This document shows, piece after piece, positions 50,011-57,532 of a stretch of 64,000 nucleotides of DNA. Both the position numbers and the translations under genes were made by a program. Each line of letters opens with the position of its first letter. Position 1 is the first letter of the stretch. The stretch covers positions 26,697-90,696 of the forward strand of contig JAEHGX010000001.1 in assembly GCA_019248265.1 (NCBI GenBank), read 5' to 3'. The notes beneath the pieces are model-generated. The model did no database searches. It saw nothing but the letters and a program-made list of their open reading frames with translations, and was not told the DNA's origin. The stretch comes from Candidatus Falkowbacteria bacterium S5_I03 (GTDB taxonomy: Bacteria > Patescibacteriota > Patescibacteriia > Patescibacteriales > UBA12465).

Positions 50011-51093
50011 ATGAAAATAAAAAATTTATCACAAGTTCTAGAGGGCCAGCCAAAATATCGCTATGCCCAAATCAATAAATTTCTTTTTCAGGATTATATT
50101 TCTGATTGGGATGAAGCCTCCAGCTTGCCCAAGAAATTGCGCGAGGAGCTAAGTGTCGCCTGTCCCTTGGAAATAAAAGCGGAAGTTTTTGCCGCTGAAG
50201 GCCGCCAGAAAACTCAGCGCGCTTTGGTTTATTTAGAGGATGGCGAAAGCGTGGAAACAGTTTTAATTAGGCAGAAGGCCGATAAAAATAAGGATACTGA
50301 TTACGATAAGGCTGATGACCAAGCCGACAAGAGGGAATATCGCAATACCGTTTGTGTTTCTAGCCAAATTGGCTGTCCTTTGGGCTGCACATTTTGCGCT
50401 ACCGGCCAATTAGGATTTTTACGCAATTTGTCGTCCGCCGAAATTGTAGAGCAGGTAGTTTTTTGGCAACGATTGTTGAAAGCGGAGAACGTTCAAGAAA
50501 AAGTTGATAACATTGTTTTTATGGGCATGGGCGAACCATTTTTAAATTATCCGGAATTTATTAAAGCTGTGAAGTTTATTAATAATCCGGAAACTTTAAA
50601 TATTGGCGCGCGGAGAATGTCGGTTTCTACCGCCGGTTTAACCGAGGGCATTAAAAAATTAGCTGGAGAAAAATTACAAATTAATTTGGCAATTTCCTTG
50701 CATGCGGCGAACGATAGTTTACGCCAAAAATTAATGCCGATTGCTAAAAAGTACCCGTTGGTCGATATTTTTAAAAGTGTCGATGATTATATCAAAAAAA
50801 CTGGGCGCCGAGTGATGTTTGAGTATTTAATGATTAAGGGCATAAATGATAGCCAGAAAGACGCCGAAAATCTAGCACTTTTAATGCGTAAGCCTTTATA
50901 TTTATTAAATTTAATCCCTTATAATGATACCGGTCGTTTTCAGACTTCAAGCCGCGAGACTATTAACGATTTTAAAAATATCTTAGAAAAAGCCGGCGTC
51001 TCGGTAACCGTGCGTTTAAGTTTTGGCTCGGATATTGCCGCCGCTTGCGGACAACTGCACAAAAATATTTCGGCTTCAAAAGGCCGCCGCTAA
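50011..51093 (+). CDS. rlmN: 23S rRNA/tRNA adenine C2-methyltransferase RlmN
   Basis: RlmN is a radical SAM enzyme that methylates C2 of A2503 in 23S rRNA and A37 in some tRNAs. The 360-residue protein has the cluster motif GCPLGCTFC (CxxxCxxC), the preceding catalytic Cys in VCVSSQIG, the GMGEPFLNY SAM region, SLHAANDSLRQKLMPI and the second catalytic Cys in AAACGQL near the end. An inserted stretch rich in Asp and Lys (about 88-110) before the radical SAM core is longer than usual. A bidirectional terminator follows. Confidence 0.93.
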   Translation: MKIKNLSQVLEGQPKYRYAQINKFLFQDYISDWDEASSLPKKLREELSVACPLEIKAEVFAAEGRQKTQRALVYLEDGESVETVLIRQKADKNKDTDYDKADDQADKREYRNTVCVSSQIGCPLGCTFCATGQLGFLRNLSSAEIVEQVVFWQRLLKAENVQEKVDNIVFMGMGEPFLNYPEFIKAVKFINNPETLNIGARRMSVSTAGLTEGIKKLAGEKLQINLAISLHAANDSLRQKLMPIAKKYPLVDIFKSVDDYIKKTGRRVMFEYLMIKGINDSQKDAENLALLMRKPLYLLNLIPYNDTGRFQTSSRETINDFKNILEKAGVSVTVRLSFGSDIAAACGQLHKNISASKGRR

Positions 51094-51122
51094 TCCTTAT
51101 CTTTCAATAAGCATTATTTTTA

Positions 51123-51154
51123 AAAACCCGGCTGTGTTTAGTCGGGTTTTGTTT
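51123..51154. terminator. Bidirectional terminator after rlmN
   Basis: AAAACCCGGCT pairs with AGTCGGGTTTT over 11 bases with one G-U pair, then a T-rich tract. The facing gene ends 20 bases further on and may use it too. Confidence 0.8.
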
Positions 51155-51174
51155 AAGAGATTTAAGCTCAAATT

Positions 51175-52050
51175 TTAAATTTCGGTTTGTTTAAAGGCCT
51201 TAGCAGCTCTTTGTCTGAGTTTTTTTCTGTTGGAACTTTCGGAGTAATCTCGGCGGCTAATTAGGTTGCCATTTTTAATAAATATGGCATGATAAACGCC
51301 GGAGCAAGAAAATTCAATAATGAATTTCTGCGCCTTAATAGATTTAATAATATCCTGAACATCCAGCAAGAAAGGGTTTATCTCCCTTAGGCTAATAACG
51401 ATTACGCCGCCGAATTCACTTTGCCGGTAATTTAATCCTCGAAAGTTAGCCACGGATAAAATTCGTTTTTCTTTTTCGGTGCTTTTAATTAATTCCGGCC
51501 GCATTTTAGCCAGGGCTTCAATTTCGGCATCATGTTTTTGGGTAACGATTTCCGTAATCATTTTCCCCAAAAGTTTTAAATAGCCAGCAGATTTGCCGAC
51601 ATTAAAATCGAAAGCTTTTTGAACGGCAATCGCTTTTAAAATGCGGGCGACCTCTAAATCGGCGATTTCTTCATGGCCAAGTTCAATTAGGCCGGCGCGT
51701 TTGTACAGATATTCTGGAATGCTAATCCGGAGTTTTTTAAGTTCGTGAATATAGCCGGCAGAATCCTTCATGCCGTCTGGCGTGAAAATTTTTCCGTCAT
51801 AGCTCCAGAGTTTCAGGGTTTTGTGCTGAGCGATAAATTCGGCCAGCCGTTTTTTTTCATCTTCGGTTTTTGGTTCTATTTCTAGAACATAAATTTCTTC
51901 GCAGTGAAAGCGATGGTTCATCACATCTTCAAACAGAGAAGGAATAATCCGAGCCCCCTTGGGTGTTTGAAGCATAATCTCGGTAGCCGCGAAAATTAAT
52001 TCCGGCTTTTGAGAATTGATAAAAATTAAAACATGATTTGCTTTGTTCAT
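51175..52050 (-). CDS. Protein of unknown function (291 aa)
   Basis: I do not recognise this protein. It is soluble and mixed alpha/beta. The N-terminal part (1-125) has HVLIFINSQKPELIFAATEI and HKTLKLWSYDGKIFTPDGM. A helical middle with LGHEEIADLEVARILKAIAVQ and GYLKLLGKMITEIV follows, and a C-terminal domain with NFRGLNYRQSEFGGVIVISL and FIIEFSCSGVYHAIFIKNGN ends in a basic Arg/Lys tail. Repeated patterns recall DHH-type phosphoesterases, but their DHH and GGGH motifs are absent. The upstream region shares a -35 box with the divergent YgjP-like gene. Confidence 0.6.
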   Translation of the reverse strand: MNKANHVLIFINSQKPELIFAATEIMLQTPKGARIIPSLFEDVMNHRFHCEEIYVLEIEPKTEDEKKRLAEFIAQHKTLKLWSYDGKIFTPDGMKDSAGYIHELKKLRISIPEYLYKRAGLIELGHEEIADLEVARILKAIAVQKAFDFNVGKSAGYLKLLGKMITEIVTQKHDAEIEALAKMRPELIKSTEKEKRILSVANFRGLNYRQSEFGGVIVISLREINPFLLDVQDIIKSIKAQKFIIEFSCSGVYHAIFIKNGNLISRRDYSESSNRKKLRQRAAKAFKQTEI

Positions 52051-52094
52051 TTTGTAACTTTTTTTGAGCGTTTTAATGTACGATTTACCCGTAA

Positions 52095-52123
52095 ATAATA
52101 ATATATTTTTAATAAGTTGTCAA
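52095..52123 (-). promoter_or_regulatory. Promoter of the unknown 291-residue protein
   Basis: On the minus strand TTGACA (52118-52123) and TATTAT (52095-52100) are 17 bases apart. Its -35 overlaps that of the opposite promoter. Confidence 0.65.
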
Positions 52124-52146
52124 ATGTGCTTTGCGGCCTGTATAAT
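52117..52146 (+). promoter_or_regulatory. Promoter of the YgjP-like gene
   Basis: TTGTCA (52117-52122) and TATAAT (52141-52146) are 18 bases apart. The -35 is the same DNA as the -35 of the divergent gene, so only one polymerase can bind at a time. Confidence 0.65.
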
Positions 52147-52166
52147 AAAAGAAAGCGTTTAATTTT

Positions 52167-52736
52167 ATGATGAAGAAAAATAAAAAGATTATTATTCAGG
52201 GGCGGGAAATAAGCTATTCTTTGCGTTCTTATAAAACTTCCCGTCATTTACGCTTGGCCGTTAGTGATAATGGAGTGGTGTCAGTTACTAAGCCGGTCTT
52301 TGTGAGCGAGAAAATGGTTAGCGATTTTTTAGAGACCAAAGCTGCCTGGATTTTGCAGCAATTGGCACGCAGCGCCGCTAACCCTCAAGGCCTATCACCA
52401 GCTCAAGAATTAGCTGATTATCAGCGCTATAAAGTACGCGCTCATAATTTTGTGAGCGATCGTTTGGAATATTTTAATAGATTTTATGGCTTTAAATATG
52501 GACGAGTAAGCGTTAGGCGGCAAAAGACCAGATGGGGCAGCTGTTCGCGGACCGGAAATCTTAATTTTAATTATCGTTTAATATTCTTAGAGCCGGCGGC
52601 CGCTGATTATATTATTGTTCATGAACTCTGCCACTTAGGAGAATTTAATCATTCACCAAATTTTTGGTCATTAGTGGCTCAACAAATTCCTGATTATCGA
52701 CAGCTAAAGAAACAAGTAAAGTTTTTTAAAGATTAA
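52167..52736 (+). CDS. YgjP-like zinc metallopeptidase (DUF45/WLM-type)
   Basis: The 189-residue protein belongs to the YgjP/SprT-related family. The metal-binding HELCHL (HExxH) lies about residue 153, followed by NHSPNFW with the third His, and by PDYRQLKKQVK at the end. The usual upstream TRWGSCS motif is present (about 128), as is LNFNYRLIFL. Members are predicted zinc peptidases, partly linked to restriction or repair loci; the substrate is not known. Tandem ATGs open the frame; the first is used. No RBS is seen. Confidence 0.88.
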   Translation: MMKKNKKIIIQGREISYSLRSYKTSRHLRLAVSDNGVVSVTKPVFVSEKMVSDFLETKAAWILQQLARSAANPQGLSPAQELADYQRYKVRAHNFVSDRLEYFNRFYGFKYGRVSVRRQKTRWGSCSRTGNLNFNYRLIFLEPAAADYIIVHELCHLGEFNHSPNFWSLVAQQIPDYRQLKKQVKFFKD

Positions 52737-52768
52737 TTGCCGTTTAAGTGGTAAAAAGTTCAATTTTT

Positions 52769-52777
52769 TGTTATAAT
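52769..52777 (+). promoter_or_regulatory. Extended -10 promoter of sod
   Basis: TGTTATAAT, a perfect extended -10, lies 30 bases before the ATG at 52808 and inside a possible upstream extension of the frame, which supports the later start. Confidence 0.65.
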
Positions 52778-52807
52778 ATACAAGCTAATAAACTAATTTT
52801 AAAATAT

Positions 52808-53401
52808 ATGTTTACTTTAAAACCATTACCATTTGCCAAAAATGCTCTAGAGCCGCATATGTCAGAAAAAACTTTAGAATTTCATTACGGCAAACATCAT
52901 CAGGCCTATATTGACAACCTTAATAAGCTGGTAGCCGGGACGGATTTAGAAAGTCTTTCCTTGGAAGAAATAATTGTTAAGACTGCCGGTAAGCCGGAAC
53001 AGGCCGCTATTTTTAATAACGCGGCTCAGTCTTATAATCATGAATTTTTCTGGAATTGCCTGAGTGCTGAATCTGATGACCGAGCTATCCCTGCCGGCCT
53101 GTCTAAGATGATTATTGAGGCCTTTGGCTCCCTTGATGGCTTTTATGAGCAATTTAAAACCGCCGCTCTTGGCCAGTTCGGAAGCGGCTGGGCTTGGTTG
53201 GCTAAGGGTGAAAATGGCTTGGAAATTATTAAAACCGCTAATGGCGACAATCCTTTAACTCATAATCTTAAGCCTATCCTGGGCCTAGATATTTGGGAGC
53301 ACTCTTATTATTTGGATTATCAAAATCGTCGTGGCGACTTTGTGGAAGCGGTCATGAAAAATTTATTTAATTGGAATTTTGCTGCTAAAAACCTGCTTTA
53401 A
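52808..53401 (+). CDS. sodB: Superoxide dismutase, Fe-type
   Basis: The enzyme turns superoxide into oxygen and hydrogen peroxide. The 197-residue protein has [25 protein letters not shown] with the first His ligands, [16 protein letters not shown] with the third, [10 protein letters not shown], and [20 protein letters not shown] with the Asp and last His. The Gln in NNAAQ, with Gly in place of the Mn-type Gln in TANGDNPL, points to the iron form. The ATG at 52808 gives the usual N-terminus and lies after the promoter. For a cell with fermentative traits it shows some exposure to oxygen. Confidence 0.93.
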   Translation: MFTLKPLPFAKNALEPHMSEKTLEFHYGKHHQAYIDNLNKLVAGTDLESLSLEEIIVKTAGKPEQAAIFNNAAQSYNHEFFWNCLSAESDDRAIPAGLSKMIIEAFGSLDGFYEQFKTAALGQFGSGWAWLAKGENGLEIIKTANGDNPLTHNLKPILGLDIWEHSYYLDYQNRRGDFVEAVMKNLFNWNFAAKNLL

Positions 53402-53404
53402 TCT

Positions 53405-54088
53405 ATGTATAAAAATCCCTACATTAAAATACAGCCCAAAACCAAGCGGCCGTATACTGAGATTTTATTAATCCGCCATTGTCATCCTAACTATAAATTA
53501 GAAAAAAAATTGGGCGATAAAAAATTACCGCTTTCTCCCGATGGCTTGAAACAGCGAAAATATCTGACGGCCCGTCTGTTGCGCGCCAACATTGACGTTG
53601 TTTGTTCTAGCGAGCTAATCAGAGCTCAGGAAACGGCGGCGGATTTTGTCAAGAAATCTAAAAAGAATTTACTGGTTAATCCGCGTCTTAATGAATTTAA
53701 TTGGGTGGCTTGGTATAAAATAAAATACTTTAACATGACGGAAAAGGAGCGCGAGAAACGCTTGAAGCGTCATAAAGTTTTGGACGCCGAGTTGGATAAA
53801 ATGCAAACCGCTGCCCGGAGAGCGATGGCTGATATTTTCCATCAGTATAAAGGTAAAAAAATCGCCGTTTTCTGTCATGGTAATTTTATCAAGTCGGTTT
53901 TAACGGGGATTTTAAATGCCGATATTATCGGGTTTTTATCCTTAGAAATATTTCAATCATCAATTAGCAAGATTATCGTCGATCGCGACGGCTATATAAA
54001 AATAATTTATATAAATGACGTCCATCATTTGCCGTCACCGCCGGATAAAGATGTTTTTCTAACTTTAATTGATCATGAAGAAAAATAA
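53405..54088 (+). CDS. Histidine phosphatase family protein
   Basis: The 227-residue protein has the phosphoglycerate mutase/acid phosphatase fold. The catalytic His lies in LLIRHCHPNY (usual RHGE), a second Arg in SSELIRAQETA, the acid in RLNEFNW and the second His in AVFCHGNF. The RHGE to RHCH change keeps the nucleophile but alters the pocket. It lies three bases after sod and overlaps the next gene by 14 bases. A phosphatase is more likely than a mutase; the substrate is unknown. Confidence 0.85.
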   Translation: MYKNPYIKIQPKTKRPYTEILLIRHCHPNYKLEKKLGDKKLPLSPDGLKQRKYLTARLLRANIDVVCSSELIRAQETAADFVKKSKKNLLVNPRLNEFNWVAWYKIKYFNMTEKEREKRLKRHKVLDAELDKMQTAARRAMADIFHQYKGKKIAVFCHGNFIKSVLTGILNADIIGFLSLEIFQSSISKIIVDRDGYIKIIYINDVHHLPSPPDKDVFLTLIDHEEK

Positions 54089-55415
54089 ATTACAATCATG
54101 GTTATTATTTTTCGGAGCGTTGTTAATAGTCGCTGATTTTTCTGTTGGCGCCGGTGTGGCGTCCGCCGCCAGTTTAAACGGACGCATTTTGTTGCAAGTT
54201 CAGGATAAGGGGCAGGCTTGGTATGTTGACCCGCAAAGCGCTAAACGTTTCTATTTAGGTCGTCCGGATGACGCTTGGCGCATAATGCGCGCTTTCGGCT
54301 TAGGAATCTCCAATAAAGATTTAGCTTATTTTCTAAGCACTAAAGCTCCGGCGCGTCTTTCAGGAAGAATTTTACTTAAAGTTGAAGACAAGGGCCAGGC
54401 TTATTATGTAAATCCGCTCACTTTAAAACTTAGTTATCTGGGGAGACCGACCGATGCTTTTGCAGTTATTAGAAGCTTTGGTTTAGGAATAAGCAACTCT
54501 GATTTAGCAAGAATACCGTTGGGAACTTTGGCTAACGGAGCCGTGGCGACGGATTCTGTTTCGACGCCAATCAGCAAGGTTACAGTCAATCGAGTATTTT
54601 CTTTTAAATATCAAAATACTGAGCAGTCACTAGCGTTTACCTTATCGCCCGATTTGTATAAGAGCTATAGCGCCTCGCCCAAAGTTTATAGTTATCCGGC
54701 TAACAATCCGCCGGTTGACTTGCAAGGGGCTTTTTATGGGATGTTTTTAAAAATGAAAAGCGGCGACACCTCTATTTCCGATATCTCCTATCAACTTAAA
54801 GCGTTGGCTTTAAAAAATAATTGGTCTAATGATCAATTATTGGAAAGCGCTTTGGCGTTTATCCAGTACATTCCCTATGACGAAGCTAAAGCTGATTCGG
54901 GAGTTAATAATCCTTTTTATCCTTACGAAACCCTTTATTTAAATAAGGGCGTTTGTTCGGATAAAACTTTCTTAGCGGTTGCTTTAATAAAAAATTTAGG
55001 TTATGGCACGGCGATTATGGATTTTCCGGATATTAACCATAGCACTGTCGGCATTGCTTGCCCGGTAGCCTATTCTGTTTCCGGTTCCGGTTATTGTTAT
55101 GCGGAAACCACTAATTACTTTCCCATCGGCGTTATCCCTAATAGCATTAGCGGTCAAGCTCGTTCCGGCGACTACGGTTTTGATACCTTGTTTGATGAGA
55201 AAAAATTAGGCACGATTCAGATAATTCTTAAGAGCCAGGGGAGCCTTTATCAAGGGGTGGCGGCGACCAGGCAGAAAGTCGCCGATATCAGTGCTTTATA
55301 TAATGATATTGTCAGCAGCCGTTCATCCGCGCAAAATGATTATAATAGTATTGTCGCTTATAATGAAAAAGTTAATACTTTTAATCGCCTGTTAACAGAA
55401 TTTTATCAGCAATAA
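54075..55415 (+). CDS. Secreted protein: two surface repeats and a transglutaminase-like domain
   Basis: The 446-residue protein has a signal peptide (ending near ASAAS, residue 34), then two copies of a ~50-residue module: GRILLQVQDKGQAWYVDP with YLGRPDDAWRIMRAFGLGIS, and GRILLKVEDKGQAYYVNP with YLGRPTDAFAVIRSFGLGIS. This module is frequent in CPR secreted proteins. The middle (about 170-340) is transglutaminase-like: the Cys in LNKGVCSDKTFLAVAL and the His in DINHSTVGIA are placed as in the Cys-His-Asp triad. The end is a coiled coil. It overlaps the phosphatase gene by 14 bases; a TTG six bases upstream is a less likely start. Wall or protein crosslinking is inferred. Confidence 0.8.
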   Translation: MKKNKLQSWLLFFGALLIVADFSVGAGVASAASLNGRILLQVQDKGQAWYVDPQSAKRFYLGRPDDAWRIMRAFGLGISNKDLAYFLSTKAPARLSGRILLKVEDKGQAYYVNPLTLKLSYLGRPTDAFAVIRSFGLGISNSDLARIPLGTLANGAVATDSVSTPISKVTVNRVFSFKYQNTEQSLAFTLSPDLYKSYSASPKVYSYPANNPPVDLQGAFYGMFLKMKSGDTSISDISYQLKALALKNNWSNDQLLESALAFIQYIPYDEAKADSGVNNPFYPYETLYLNKGVCSDKTFLAVALIKNLGYGTAIMDFPDINHSTVGIACPVAYSVSGSGYCYAETTNYFPIGVIPNSISGQARSGDYGFDTLFDEKKLGTIQIILKSQGSLYQGVAATRQKVADISALYNDIVSSRSSAQNDYNSIVAYNEKVNTFNRLLTEFYQQ

Positions 55416-55418
55416 ATT

Positions 55419-55880
55419 ATGTTGGATATTATAATCGTCGCCTATGGTAAAATTAAGCAGGAAAATTTACGGGCGTTAGAACTTGAATATTTAAAAAGAT
55501 TGCAGCCTTATGCTCGTATCAGGGTTGACGAATTAAAACCGGAATCTTTTTCTAAGTCCGGCCAAGAGGCGGCCAAGAGAATAGAGGGGGAGCGCCTGCA
55601 AAATCATCTGCATACTTATAAATCAGAAAATATCTTTTTATTGGCGGAAAGAGGAGAGGAATTTGATTCCGTGGAGTTTTCCCAAAAAATAAATAGGATG
55701 GCCGGCCCTTTAGTCTTGGTTATTGGCGGAACCCTGGGATATAGTCCGGAAATTTTTAAAACCTATAAAAAAATATCTTTGTCTAAACTTACATTCCCGC
55801 ATGAATTAGCGCGGGTGATATTATTAGAACAATTATATCGGGCAGCCGCTATCGATAACCAGAAAGCTTATCATTACTAA
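55419..55880 (+). CDS. rlmH: 23S rRNA pseudouridine1915 N3-methyltransferase RlmH
   Basis: RlmH is a SPOUT-fold methyltransferase that acts on pseudouridine 1915 of 23S rRNA in the assembled ribosome. The 153-residue protein has the start IIIVAYGKIKQENL, the strand IFLLAERGEEFDS, the knot-forming GPLVLVIGGTLGYSPEIF (usual GGPEG) and HELARVILLEQLYRAAAI, the family's C-terminal signature. Length is normal. It is three bases after the secreted protein gene and 12 before the AlkD-like gene. Confidence 0.93.
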   Translation: MLDIIIVAYGKIKQENLRALELEYLKRLQPYARIRVDELKPESFSKSGQEAAKRIEGERLQNHLHTYKSENIFLLAERGEEFDSVEFSQKINRMAGPLVLVIGGTLGYSPEIFKTYKKISLSKLTFPHELARVILLEQLYRAAAIDNQKAYHY

Positions 55881-55892
55881 ATAATTTTTTTT

Positions 55893-56624
55893 ATGTTCAA
55901 TTATAGGGATATAGCTCTTAGCCTTGATTCCTTGGCTGATAAGAAACAGGCTGCTATTTTGCAGCGTTTTTTTAAGACTGGGCCCGGAGAATACGGCGCG
56001 GGTGATGTTTTTCTGGGCATTAAGGTCCCGATACAAAGGGAAGTGGCCAAGAAATATCAAGACGCGCCTTTGGGGGCGGTAGCCCGACTTTTAAAAAGCA
56101 AAATTCATGAATATCGTTTGGTGGGTTTATTAATTCTTATAAAAAAGTATGAAGCGGCCGATAGCCGCGCGCTTAAACAAGAAATTTTTGATTTTTACGT
56201 TGATAATTTTTCAGCGATTAATAATTGGGACCTAGTTGATTTGAGCGCTCCTAAGATTATCGGTGATTTTTTATTTAATCATTATCAGGGTAAAAATAAA
56301 TCCGCTTTAAAGTTTTTGGAAAAGTTAGCCGACTCCCGTAGTTTATGGGAAAGGCGCATTGCCATTATCTCTACTTTTTATTTTATTTACCAAGGGCAAA
56401 CCCGGGAAACCTTTATTATCGCCGCCAAGCTTTTAAGCGATAAACATGATTTAATTCATAAAGCTGTCGGCTGGATGCTTAGAGAAGCCGGAAAAAGAGT
56501 CAGCGAGCAAGAGTTGCTTGAATTTTTGGATGCTCATTTGAAAGATATGCCGCGCACGGCATTAAGATATGCCATTGAGCGTTTGGCGGAATCCAAGAGA
56601 CGCGCTTATTTGGCTAGAACCTAA
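55893..56624 (+). CDS. DNA alkylation repair protein (AlkD-like)
   Basis: AlkD proteins are HEAT-repeat DNA glycosylases that remove bulky or cationic alkylated bases without base flipping. The 243-residue all-helical protein has the start FGIKVPIQREVAKKY-type segment, here VFLGIKVPIQREVAKKY, the catalytic region INNWDLVDLSAPKI with the Trp and Asp of the active site, RSLWERRIAIISTFYFI and a last HLKDMPRTALRYAIERL. Length is normal (E. coli has none; B. cereus AlkD ~240). Transcription probably continues from rlmH. Confidence 0.9.
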   Translation: MFNYRDIALSLDSLADKKQAAILQRFFKTGPGEYGAGDVFLGIKVPIQREVAKKYQDAPLGAVARLLKSKIHEYRLVGLLILIKKYEAADSRALKQEIFDFYVDNFSAINNWDLVDLSAPKIIGDFLFNHYQGKNKSALKFLEKLADSRSLWERRIAIISTFYFIYQGQTRETFIIAAKLLSDKHDLIHKAVGWMLREAGKRVSEQELLEFLDAHLKDMPRTALRYAIERLAESKRRAYLART

Positions 56625-56658
56625 TTTTTATTGACTAAGGCGCCGGCGATAGGCCGTA

Positions 56659-56686
56659 TTGTTGTTTTTTCCGCTTGTGCTATAAT
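56659..56686 (+). promoter_or_regulatory. Promoter of the SIMPL-ligase-GNAT unit
   Basis: TGCTATAAT (56678-56686) is a perfect extended -10, with TTGTTG (56659-56664) 16 bases before the TATAAT. It lies downstream of a possible TTG start at 56631, so the ATG at 56721 is the real start. Confidence 0.7.
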
Positions 56687-56720
56687 TTTAGTGCCTAATT
56701 TGGGCTTTATTTATAAATAT

Positions 56721-57506
56721 ATGTTTGAAAACAATTTAAAAACATCATCTTGGCGCGAGCCAAAGTTCGTTCTAATGTTGGTTGGAATTTTGCTCTTAGC
56801 GGGAGTAGTTGTGGTTTCTATTTTAAGGGACAGGATTGTGAACCAATCTTTACAACAAGTGACCGTTAACGGTCAGGGAAGAGTGGCTTATACTCCTAAT
56901 TTAGCCATTGTTACTCTGGGGATGCAGATTGATAAAGCTAAAACCGCGGAGGAGGCTTTAAGTCAATTAAATTCCAAGATGGAAAATATTACTAAAGCCG
57001 TTAAGTCTTTGGGCGTGACCGATAGCGACATTCAAACCCAGAATTATTATTTAAATCCTCAATACGATTATATAGACAATGTTTCCAAAGTTAGCGGTTA
57101 TAACGCTAATCAGCAATTAGTTGTTAAAATTAGTAATTACGATCAAGATCCTTCTCGTCTTAATAAAGTTATTGCTGCCGCCTCTAAGGCCGGCGCCAAT
57201 CAAGTTGCTGGCTTGAGCTTTGATTCGTCTAATATCAATGATTTAAAACAGCAAGCTAGAATTGCTGCTATTAAAGACGCTAAAGATAAAAGCGCGGCTC
57301 TCGCGACAGCGGCCGGAGTAGAACTTAAAGATATTGTCGGTTGGTGGGAGAATCTTATTCAACCATCACCATATAACGCCGCTTATCCTTATTCATATGA
57401 TCAGGGCGGTAAAGGCGGAGCGGCCGGAGGCGCAGTTGATCCTCAGATTGGCTCCGGTAGCCATGAAGTAATCATCGAGGTTGGCGTCAGTTATAATCTT
57501 AAGTAA
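56721..57506 (+). CDS. SIMPL-domain (DUF541) membrane-anchored protein
   Basis: The 261-residue protein has an N-terminal membrane segment (about residues 17-36) and an external SIMPL domain (about 45-260). The domain is recognised from VTVNGQGRVAYTPNLAIVTLGM, NSKMENITKAVKSLGVTDSDIQTQNYYL, the YNANQQLVVKI strand and ARIAAIKDAKDKSAALATAAGV. SIMPL proteins form large rings or cages in some bacteria and occur at the cell surface; their function is not settled. A Gly/Ala-rich loop (about 228-245) lies before the last strand. It precedes the double ATP-grasp gene by 26 bases with no terminator, so both are likely one transcript. Confidence 0.85.
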   Translation: MFENNLKTSSWREPKFVLMLVGILLLAGVVVVSILRDRIVNQSLQQVTVNGQGRVAYTPNLAIVTLGMQIDKAKTAEEALSQLNSKMENITKAVKSLGVTDSDIQTQNYYLNPQYDYIDNVSKVSGYNANQQLVVKISNYDQDPSRLNKVIAAASKAGANQVAGLSFDSSNINDLKQQARIAAIKDAKDKSAALATAAGVELKDIVGWWENLIQPSPYNAAYPYSYDQGGKGGAAGGAVDPQIGSGSHEVIIEVGVSYNLK

Positions 57507-57532
57507 AATTAATAAAATTTATTTATCTCTTT

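Noticed and set aside
52748..52807. Longer N-terminus of superoxide dismutase
   Set aside because: It would begin before the TGTTATAAT promoter and adds 20 residues not found in the family; the ATG at 52808 gives the standard start.
56631..56720. Longer SIMPL protein with a second hydrophobic segment
   Set aside because: It needs a TTG start and includes the TGCTATAAT promoter element.
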